The translations under genes and the position numbers were made by a program. Positions 45,801 through 54,834 of a stretch of DNA of 64,000 bases are shown here, in pieces. The notes under the pieces are model-generated. The model was not told where the DNA came from, ran no database searches, and saw only the letters and a program-made list of their open reading frames with translations. Positions within the stretch are counted from its first letter, which is position 1. Each line of letters opens with the position of its first letter. The stretch covers positions 310,085 through 374,084 of the forward strand of contig JAGFNK010000004.1 of NCBI GenBank assembly GCA_025769875.1. The letters run 5' to 3'. The stretch is from Russula earlei (lineage: Eukaryota > Basidiomycota > Agaricomycetes > Russulales > Russulaceae).

Positions 45801-46070
45801 GCTATGACCAGTGCAGGACTACTAACAACTGAACAAATGAACAATCCACAACCACTACCCCCTACCCCTTATACCCCAGCTGATCAACAAAGCATGGGGG
45901 AAGTCACTATTCTCCAAATTCAACATACAATGGGGATGCAACAATGTCCATATCAAAGAGGGAGACCAGTGGAAAGTGGCATTCATAACCAATGAGGGAC
46001 TCTTTGAGCCAACTGTGATGTTCTTTGACTCACCAATTCACCTGCCATCTTCCAAACCATGAAATTGAGG
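42839..46070 (+). mobile_element. Gypsy element G1, strongly decayed and truncated in RT
   Basis: Probable 5' LTR 42839-43257 (TGTGACACC to GGTGACA; left end uncertain), with TGTATATAAGG as TATA box and a CT microsatellite (43164-43180). A primer-binding-like TCAGATTCAACTTC follows. Gag remains include LTLIKGPMVLGWMHDMGDWID and a zinc knuckle CFKCGKEGHFAWDC (about 44799-44840). A retropepsin relic has LLDSGATENF, and the RT start has YPLSQPEQEELCNFVKEHL and SPYTAPFFFIKKKDGK. Stops are frequent and mostly TGA/TAG/TAA where Arg or Trp codons are expected, fitting C-to-T decay. No palm-domain YxDD, integrase or 3' LTR follows. Confidence 0.82.
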
Positions 46071-46850
46071 GTAAAGGTAATTGTCATATGACATCATGGT
46101 GGTAAGGTGTCAAGGGGGTAAGGAGTGGTTCATAACACCATGCTGCACTGCACCTCCCCTTCCATCACATCCCTGCCCACACATATGCCCTCATCCATGC
46201 ATGCTGCCACCACCTGCAGTGTGTTAAGGCTCCAAAGTGCCTTAAATAAGATCAACGGTCACATCTATGAACGCGTCCTACAAATGCAGATATGCTTGAG
46301 TCAAGCAAGCAATACTCGTGGAGGGGAAGGAGTGTTAGATCCTTCTGGAGTATGGCAACAAGATGAGAGGGGCTCTGCAGACAGGGGTAGGAGTCAACTG
46401 TTTGGGATTGGCAAACTAAGTTGAGCTTAGGGCTCAACTGTTACAACTGGGGGCCTTATATAGCCCTACAGGGATAAGGTTTGTGCTACTGTAGTACTGG
46501 TTGGTGCTATAGAAGCAAAACATGGCTCATAGAAGCGAGGTTGCTTCTATGTAAATGATCTTGGTGCTGGAAGCATTAAGTGCTTCCCTAGTAGCAATCT
46601 CGGTGTCATAAGTACTTTCCTAATCAAGGAAGCGACGTACGTGGCAGTACAGGAACATCTGGGACAGAAGCAATGCTACTCATTGCTTCTTCAATACATC
46701 TTCAGAAAGATACGATCAACGTGTTCCAAACGCGATATCAACAAACATAAATGATCAAGATCTGACGCACGCATGATGCAAACAGGTGCAGTCCATAGTT
46801 CAGGTGTTCTGGCATCTTCTGGACCCCAAACCACTCGGTAACACAGTGGT
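46071..46850. other. Repeat remnants with an LTR-like segment
   Basis: A polypurine stretch GGAGGGGAAGGAG (about 46319-46332) directly before TGTTAGATCC looks like the 3' end of a retroelement with its LTR, which would continue through a TATA-like CTTATATAGCC (about 46451). Unlike its flanks, the part after 46240 retains CpG, so it may be a younger insertion. LTR end and target-site copies not identified. Confidence 0.45.
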
Positions 46851-47070
46851 GAAGACCTTGTTGCCACACCTGCAAGATGACAGCACAAGCAATGCACAAG
46901 TTGTTGATGCAAGCACCACACTGCACTGCACCTCCCCTTCCATTGCATCCCCACCCACATGAAATCCCTCATCCATGCATGCTGCCACCACCTGCAGCAG
47001 CAAAGACCTTTTTGCTGTGCCTGCAAGACAACAGCCCAAGCAACACACAAGTCACATCCCTTGTAGCTTG
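46132..47070. repeat. Imperfect minisatellite-like direct repeats
   Basis: About 90 bases at 46132-46223 recur at 46911-47003 (CACTGCACCTCCCCTTCCAT, CATGCATGCTGCCACCACC). A second phrase, AAGACCTT.TTGC followed by CCTGCAAGA..ACAGC, occurs at 46851 and 47003, a period of about 151 bases. The distance between the first pair fits an insertion into, or expansion of, a tandem array. Confidence 0.7.
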
Positions 47071-47569
47071 TTCACTGTGGACTATATGGTGTTATGTATG
47101 GTACTGTAGTATATCCATGGTGTATCAAAACCATGGTAATATAATAAATACTACAGGTTAAACCTGTACCCAAGGGTAAGGTGTTAGAATGGGTATGGTA
47201 TTGGGGGGTATAGATATGGTATCACATGAAGTCACCCATGGTACAACCCATGTGATACACTAATAGTGTACAACATATCATTTACACTATCTACACCTCA
47301 TCCTAAGAAATACCAGCCCATCTGGCCCAAAAACCCTGAGATCAAAGATCACATGTTTCAACTGTCAACCAGCCAATACTCCCTTCTTGTGCTCATGTGA
47401 CTCCAAGGCCAGTGGGGACAAACAATTTGTAACAGTTATTACCATTTTAGTGTGAGGGAGAGTAAGGGGACTTACAAGTATGGCATTTTGGCAACTGTAC
47501 CTGTACCATCAAACCCATTGGCTATGTACAATGGGTTGACCCATACTCATGCTTCAACCTATGTATGCC
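47071..47569. other. CpG-poor DNA left of Gypsy G2
   Basis: Contains short GGTAT/GGTATGG-rich runs near 47150-47240 and no coding region. Its last bases, TGTATGCCCTCCC, match the corresponding point in dispersed repeat D copy 1, so the right edge belongs to D. Confidence 0.5.
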
Positions 47570-47574
47570 CTCCC

Positions 47575-47936
47575 TGTCACCTGCTGTCAGGTCAGACAAT
47601 GATTGATTAGATCCATTGAGCATTTGATGGTAGAGTTAACTGGTAGTCAAGCAGTTAATGAGAAGAAAGGAATCAATTGTCTGGTAACTAGACAGGAGAT
47701 TCGACTTGGGCTCTTAGTGAGTCCTTCGTACAGTTTATATACCTGCTGGAATACCGAGAGCCTAATGGTACATTCAAGAACTGGAGTCTGCAAGAATTGA
47801 GAGGAAGTTGAGAGAAGGGTTGACGTGCAGGAGGAAGAGACAAGTAGCTACCACACGTGACCAGAAGGTTCGAAAATTTACCATACCCGGTTCTTTCCTT
47901 TACACCCTGCTGGGCATGCAGTATCATCACCCTCCT
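47575..47936 (-). repeat. G2 3' LTR
   Basis: Reads TGATACTGC...GTGACA on the minus strand; pairs with 54185-54535, differing by a few transitions and an 11-base indel (AAGTAGCTACC region near 47845). Confidence 0.93.
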
Positions 47937-47956
47937 CCAAGACTGGACATCCTCAG

Positions 47957-48803
47957 CCAGGGCGACGCCATCCATTGGGTACTGGATTCAGGATGGAAAC
48001 CTTCGTATAAGGGATGTCGTTGTCAAAATGTTGGAGGTGGGCGAGATGAATGGAGAGTTGGGTGGCCTCAAGACAATATTGACATTTAATTTGGGCCTCT
48101 CGAGTGATGCGCATGTCAGTGTTATAAGCTTCACTCTTGGCCTGGAAGTCCATAAGTTGGACATCGAGTTGATGATAGCGGTATACATCCACGGGCAACT
48201 CCCCAGTCAAGCTCTTTCTGGGCCGCCTCATAGAGGTAGTCAAAGGTGACAGAGGACGCCCAGTAGTTGGCGGACTGAGCCATAGGGGAAGGGTTTTGAG
48301 GGTGACTGTCACGGTCATTGACTGAGGAGGCATAAACCTCCATGGCGGACTTGGTCTCGTTAGTGATTGTGCCGGGGATCCCAATGACCTTGGTGGTGGA
48401 AGCGTTGGAGCGGCATACAAAGTGTGCGAGGGTATACTTCCCGTTCCCAGTGGGAAGACAAAAGTTGGGTGCATGTCCAAGGTTAGTGACTGAAACCCTC
48501 AGGGGCCTCAATGAGGCATTGCTCCTTGGCCATGAGGAGGTCCTGAGTGGTGTCCAACTGTTTCTCCAGTGATTTGACTCATTCATCCATGAGTTCTGCT
48601 TCATGGGCTTGTTCCTCCAGTTCAAGAAGACGTGATCGTTGGTCAAGGTCGCGCTTCTTGAGGGTGGAGAGGAGTCCTGATGATGATAGTGCGCAAGGTC
48701 TCAGATGATATGTCTGGGTGACTCTCCAATAAATTGGAGACGGAGGTTGGTGAGAGTGGTCCATCGAAGATGGCAAGGGTAGTATCAATGGGTGAAGTGG
48801 ACA
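47957..48803 (-). pseudogene. G2 ORF3, uncharacterised ORF between pol and the 3' LTR
   Basis: Begins MSTSPIDTTLAIFDGPLSPT at 48801-48803, separate from pol. It continues across a few stops and shifts: a Glu-rich coiled coil (LLELEEQAHEAELMDE, SLEKQLDTTQDLLMAKEQ), a compact block (NLGHAPNFCLPTGNGKYTL, KVIGIPGTITNETKS), a helix block (ANYWASSVTFDYLYEAAQKE), and a C-terminal HQLDVQLMDFQAKSEAYNTD with NDIPYTKVSILNPVPNGW. It ends just before the polypurine tract. It does not resemble env, gag or a known chromodomain tail. Sense orientation and placement suggest it is part of the element. Confidence 0.7.
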
Positions 48804-48949
48804 TGATGGGATGGGAGATTGTATCAAGTTCTGGCGGATTTTTATAGGTAGACTGGGTCAGTCGTGATTGGTGGTACTTCATCAGGAAGGGATAAAGGTG
48901 GACATCCTTTCCTGGTAACCACATTGTGTTGAAGTGTGGGCAGTTCTTC

Positions 48950-51900
48950 CATTTAACCGGAATATTGAAGTCGCCATTGCTTTCCCCAACGTCAATGGTT
49001 CAAAATAGTTTCTATCTCTTCTCCTTCTTGCTCCATCACTATATGGGGATAAGGAGTTGGGGAGTTAGGTCCCCAGTGTGGAGGTTTCTATGTATGGTGT
49101 TAGCAGCGAGGTGCATGGAATACATCATGTATATTCCATGTTGGTGGTAATTTCAGTTTGAACGCCACTGGGGAGACTTCTTGTGAAATGGTGAATGGTC
49201 CATGTCTTTTTGGCACCAGTTTATTAGACAGATAGGGGAGTGACAGATTCTTGGCTTCTAGCCAAACCTTCTGTCCTTTCTTGAACATTGCCTTGGGAGT
49301 GGGTTGATTTTGTGCTGTTTGGTTAATAGCGGTTATGGCTTGAGTTCTTCTAGTTTCTAATAGTTTCATATGTTTTTCCACAAATTCAGTTGTTTGTGGG
49401 GACGGTTAAGGATGGTGAATTTATGGGGATATACCCAAGAAGTGCTTCTGATGGTGTCATATTGATGGTGGCATTGATCCGTGAGTTATGAACTGCTGTA
49501 GCCAATGGTGGCCATTGGCTCCAGTCAGTTTGGTCATGGGTGACTAGTTGGAGGTATTGTTCAATCCATTGATTGTTCCTTTCGGAAATTCCATCTGTTT
49601 GGGGGTGAAATGCCATTGACAGGTTCTGCTGGATTCCCAGTCTTGTATTAAGGGCTCTGCCAAAGTGTGATGTAAATCGTGGGTCCTGATCTGATATGAT
49701 TTTGGTAGGGAGTCCAAACCAGGGATATATGTGTTCAAGGTACAGCTGGGCGAGTTGGGGTCCTGTTATGGTCATTTGGCAGGGTAAGAATATGGCTGCC
49801 CTTGTCGCTCTGTGGTCTACTATGGTGAGGATAGCATCAAATCCTTTGCTTCTGGGTAATTGAGTTATTAAGTCCGTTGCTACTTGTTGGAATGGAAGGT
49901 TTTGTTGATGTGAAGGGATTCGGTACATGGGGGTTTTAGTTTGGTGTGTGAGTATCTTGTTTTGTTGACACGTGTCGCATCCCGTTATGTAGTCTCTGAT
50001 CCACGCATTCATTGATGGCCACCAGTATGATCAAATTACTTTGTGGAATGTTTCATCTCTTCCAGGATGGCCTGCTGTGGGATGGTCGTGAAATTCTTGT
50101 AGTATTCATCTTTTGAGGTATAATTCAGGGGGTACAACAAGTTTGTGTTGTCTTGCCTGTCAAGGGGGCTTGTAGTGGCCTTAATGTTCTGGACCATTCT
50201 CGACATAGGTTCTGATGGTGTTTTTGAGCTTGTTGGACATGTCCTTTGGTGGAACCGATGAGGATAGTGAGGATGAATAATTCTGATGGAAGGACTGTAA
50301 TGTCTTCATTGTCTTTGTCACCTTTATTGGCATCTGGTGGTCTGGATAGAAGATCTGCTGCTGAGTGTTTCTTCCCAGGGATGTGTTGTATTTTTAGCCA
50401 ATAGTCTTGTAAGTCAGTGAACCATCTGGCCACTCTTCTATTTATTTTTCTTGGGTTTTTCCAGTAAGTGAGGTTGGCATGATCTGTTAGCAGGGTTATT
50501 GGGTGACTGGTCCCTGCTAGGTGTGGTCTCCAATGTAATAACGCTTTGTGCACTGCATGTAATTCTCTTTCATATATGTCGTAATTTCATTCTGTGGGTG
50601 TGAAAGTGGAGGAGTAATAGGCAATTGGGTGTCATCATGGTTTGGTAGGTTTAGTGGGGTTGATTTCTCCCTCTTGTGAGAGTATGGCTCCTACGCCATA
50701 TGCTGAGGCATCTGTTTCTAAGAAAAATGGTTTATCATAGTCTGGTTGGGTCAATACTGGTTTCTCAGTAGTTAGACGTTTCAGTTCGTCAAATGCCTTT
50801 TGGTGACTTTGAGTCCAGTTCCAAACTGTTGCCTTTTTGGTTAGATCTAGTAATGGTCTTGCAATATTGGAGTATCCTGGTATGAAGTATCGATAGAACC
50901 CAGTAAATCCTAGAAAGGCTCTGATGTCTGTGGGTGTTTTGGGGTTTGGCCAGTTCTGTACACTGGCCACCTTTTTGGGATCCATTTGAATCATGTTCCC
51001 TTTTAACACAACTCCCAAGAATTCCACAGTGGTTTGTTCGAATTGGCATTTCTCTGGTTTAAGGTAGAGGTTCATGTTTCTTTAATTTATCCAGGATCTT
51101 GTGAATGTAGTTTTCATGGTTTGGATTGTCCTGTTTTGTTGCTATTAATATGTTGTCCATGTAAATGGTTAACCAATCTTCTTGTAACTCTTCTTCGAAT
51201 ATGGCGTTCATCATAGTTTGGAAGGTGGCTGGTGAGTTGGTTAGTCCAAAGAACATTACAGTGGGTTCAAATAGCCCTTCGTTTGTAAGGAAGGCTGCTT
51301 TCCATTGGTCTCCTTCTTTGATTCAAACGTTATTGTATCCCCATCGTATGTCAAACTTAGTGAACTTCCCTTTCCCATGGACTTTGTTTATAAGTTATGG
51401 GATTAAGGGTAGTGGGTATTGATTTCGTATGGTCCATTCATTCAGTTTTCAATAGTCCTGTACAGGTCATAGCTTCCCATGTTTCTTTTTAATGAAGAAG
51501 AATGAAGTGGCATAGGGGGATTTGGATGGTCATATGTATCCTTTCTGTAGGTGTTCCTTGACGAATTTCTTTAGTTCTTCCTGTTCGTCTTGTGTTAATG
51601 GGTATATTTTTCCAGGTAGGGAACTGGGTGGTCCAGGTTTTAATTGAATAGTGTGATCCCATATTCTTGGTTCTGGGAATTGTTGTGCCTGCTTCCTTGG
51701 AAAACACCTGGTTATGTTGTTGGTACTTTTCAGGTATGTCCGCGTGGTTGGTGGTATTAGGTGGAAGGATGATTCGTCCGATATATAGTTCCGAGGTTTC
51801 TTTTCTTTTGGGCAAAAATCAAGCCTTTGTAGTATCAGGTGTTTTGGCAATGATTGGTAGATGGGATGCATCCGATCCATCCTCTTGCCCAATCAATCCT

Positions 51901-52330
51901 TGGTTGGTTTGCCTGCGAACCATGGATATCCTAAGATCATTTTGTTTTCTCCCAAATCTGATAGGAAGAACCTCATTCTGATGGTTTTAGGTCCCATCCT
52001 GATGTCTAGGTCTGTGTAGTGTTGTAGTGCTCCCTGTTTTGTTGGGAGTTCCATTGATGTTTAATAACTTCCTGGGTTGATCCAGCTTCTTTATTGGAAG
52101 GCAGAGCCATTGGGCGTATTTCAAGTTTAGGAAGTTTTCTGTAGCTCCGGAATCCAGTAGTGCGAATCGTCTCAGCCCTCTTTTGATAAGAATGGAGATA
52201 TACTCTGACTATCATTGACTTTCTGTTAGACATATATACATTCTTATCAAAGTTCCTAATCCAGGCTGAACGGATTAGGGAGAGGGAAAATCTGATGAGA
52301 CCCCAAGTTGAGCGGCCAGCGCATCTTTAT
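48950..52330 (-). pseudogene. G2 pol: protease, RT, RNase H, integrase, chromodomain
   Basis: Minus strand. RT motifs FFGLTNSPATFQTMMN and WLTIYMDNIL (the YxDD motif reads YMDN here) lie at about 51256-51130; LGFTGFYRYFIPGYS and FFLETDASAYGVGAILS of RNase H follow. The integrase (50012-49386) has the catalytic ATDLITQLP, IISDQDPRF and HPQTDGISERNN patterns, with a zinc region CDTCQQNK. A GPY-like region and a damaged chromodomain (PVAFKLKLPPTWNIHDVFH, then CPHFNTMWLPG) end it. Stops and shifts break it in at least four places; the second Asp of YxDD appears replaced by Asn. Confidence 0.88.
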
Positions 52331-52439
52331 CTTGGTCTGATAGTGCCTCCAATGTGGCCCTTGCAGCTGCAATTTGGTCTTCAGGGGAAGAAGACAAGCG
52401 AGTGTGAGTGGGGTGGGGTGTTTCTACTATAGTAGGTGT

Positions 52440-54162
52440 GTCGTCCCAGTCAATGAGGTTAATGTTCTGCTTGTGTCATGGGCAGTCGTGCATGAAGTAG
52501 GCCTATTTGACCACACTCGAAACAATTGTTGTTGTTTTGGCGACAGTTGTTATTGTTGCCAAGTTGTGCGACTTGTCCTCTGAAGTTTCTCTGGTTTCGG
52601 AATGGGGGTGCTCGTGTCCTATCAATGTCCATGGGTACCTGTTGGTTAGCCATAGATCTGGGGGCGTTTGACGAGTTGTATCCTTGTTGGAATGATTGGA
52701 AGGCTCCACATCCTCCTGGATTGAAGGTGTTTCGTTGTTGATATTGTTGATTCCCGTGATAAGGGAATCCTCCTCTCAGGGATGAAGGGTGCGCACCTGA
52801 AGGTGTTGTTCTGTCCTAACAAATTGGCTAGCAACTGTTTTCCTTTGACTATTTTGACTGCACGTTGTTTGATGTCGTCGTAGGAGTTCATGTTTTGTGA
52901 AGTTAATATGGTGTCGAGGACGTTCTGTGGTAGTCCCCTCATAAAGAGATGGGTCACAGAATCTTCTCTGAGTTGGTAGCCGGCTTCACTGAGCGAGCGT
53001 TTCAAACGCTGCTATATATTGATCGACTTCGTTGTTTCTAAGTCGTAAGTCTGAGATCTTCCCTGCTGCACGTTGTGCTTTTCTGGTGTCTTGGAATTGT
53101 TGTTGAAATTCATGCTCCCATACTGCTGGTATGTCAGTCTTGTGGACTGAGGGTATCAATCCAAGTCCCAATGCTCCTGGCCCAATTGTTGATCTCTGGT
53201 CCTTTTATGAGAGTTAGGGCCAGCACGACTTGTCGAATGGGGGAGTTCATGCCAGTGACAGTTTGGTTGGCACGGAGGTAATCAGTCAATTCTCGAATAA
53301 ACAGGTCTGCCTTGGTTCGGTCACCTTCAAATGGAATAGGAAGACTTCCGAGGGTTTTGGTATCGCCTGGCGCCGGTTGTGGTATCGGGATCTGAGGTAA
53401 GTTAGTGTTTGGACCATATCCTCCAGGGCCTCCTGGGCCACCTGGACCACTTGGTCCTCCTGGTCCTCCAGATCCTGAAGGATGGCCTCCGCTTCATTGC
53501 AGAGCATTTCTAAGAGCTTGATATGTATCGTTTGGCATGGTGGCATTTGTTCTCCCGGCTGTGGTCAATGTTGCGGCAATGGTCGGCATCACGGTCGTGA
53601 CAGTTGTTGTTGGTTGAGTGGTTGTGGTAGTGGCTGTGACTGTGGCCATGGTGTTTGCTCTCTGATGGGGAAGCGCTGATAAGGGAAGGTTGCTGGGGAA
53701 GAATACAGTGGGGGTGAGGGTGTCATTGTTGTTCAATTTGACAGTGTCTGGTCTGAGGTCGTTGGGGATGGGCACGTTTTGTATGTTTCGTGCGGTATTG
53801 GTTTCCTCTTCAATAGTTTCTGTGCTAGCTGGTTCTGAATGCTTATCATCTGTATTTTCTCCAGCTTTCGTTTCATCAAGATTGTCTCATGTGTCGAGGT
53901 TGTAGCGATTCAAATTCTCTCATTCTTCTCCAAGGTAGCGCCTGCCGCTTTCGTCTTGGAATATTTCATACCAAGTGTCTGCTCCGTAGTAGACTGGTAC
54001 TGTGAGATCGTTGAATACTCGTCCTCCTGATGGATGAGTGATGTAGCAGCCCAGTGTTTGTTTGTTCTCTTCGGGTCCAACCCAATACGTTCACGTGTTG
54101 AATGGTACAGTGAGCCTATTCTGCTCTGGCAGGTAAACTCGTTCCCTGCATGACGAAGCCAT
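52440..54162 (-). pseudogene. G2 gag
   Basis: Starts at ATG 54160-54162. The N-terminal part is Thr-rich (TATTTTTQPTTTV), followed by a Gly/Pro linker. The retrotransposon gag domain is around FEGDRTKADLFIRELTDYL, LTLIKGPEINNW and WEHEFQQQFQDTRKAQRA, and a damaged zinc knuckle FECGQIG follows near 52510. Premature stops occur (e.g. near 54105 and 53494), and the frame shifts near 53000. Confidence 0.85.
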
Positions 54163-54184
54163 GATGAAAAGAAGTCAAATCTAA

Positions 54185-54535
54185 TGTCACCACTGTCAGG
54201 TCAGATGATGATTGATTAGATCCATTGAGCGTTTGATGGTAGAGTTAACTGGTAGTCAAGCAGTCAAAGAGAAGAAGGAAATCGATTGTCTGGTAACTAG
54301 ACAGGAGATTTGACTTGGGCTCTTAGTGAGTCCTTCGTACAGTTTATATACCTGCTGGAATACCGAGAGCCTAATGGTACATTCGAGAACTGGAGTCTGC
54401 GAGAATTGAGAGGAAGTCGAGAGAAGGGTCGACGCGCGGGAGGAAGAGACCACGCATGACCGGAAGGTTCGAAAATTTACCATACCCGGTTCTTTCCTTT
54501 ACGCCCTGCTGGACTCGCGGTATCACTCCCCTCAT
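54185..54535 (-). repeat. G2 5' LTR
   Basis: Reads TGATACCGC...GTGACA on the minus strand, followed by the primer-binding-like TTAGATTTGACTTC (54171-54184). Confidence 0.93.
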
Positions 54536-54740
54536 CATTGCTCACAAGTGCCTTCATGCCACCCACCCCAAGTGTGGCAGCTATGGCCTTCTCAGCATCA
54601 CATGTCATGGTTGAGCCCTTAGATTGGTATATCATTCATGTATTTAACTCTTGAATACACCATTATGAAACTTTAGAATTGTGTGTAATTATTATCTGCA
54701 TTCGAAAACAATTGTGGAGATTGGCATTTCTAGGGCGTGA
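54536..54740 (+). repeat. Dispersed repeat D, copy 2
   Basis: Colinear with the minus strand of 5740-5990. It starts at the G2 insertion point and runs to about 54740, less than 100 bases before the NTO1 start codon, so it may overlap the NTO1 promoter. Confidence 0.75.
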
Positions 54741-54834
54741 CCAAAAAGCAACATCAACCCCTTCCTTTTGACACGCTTAGCTAAACTCGTCTCGCGATCG
54801 GTAACCTTCGTCTCAACACCCACACCGATCAATT

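Larger units (their letters stand above)
47575..54535 (-). mobile_element. Gypsy element G2 (chromovirus type) with an extra 3' ORF
   Basis: About 7 kb, minus strand, bounded by LTRs 54185-54535 (5') and 47575-47936 (3') that are near-identical. A perfect 5-base target-site duplication CTCCC flanks it (47570-47574 and 54536-54540). Order on the minus strand: gag, protease, RT, RNase H, integrase, chromodomain, then a third ORF, polypurine tract GGAGGAGGGTGA, 3' LTR. RT before integrase defines Gypsy. Scattered stops and shifts make it inactive, but it retains more CpG than G1, so it is younger. Confidence 0.95.
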
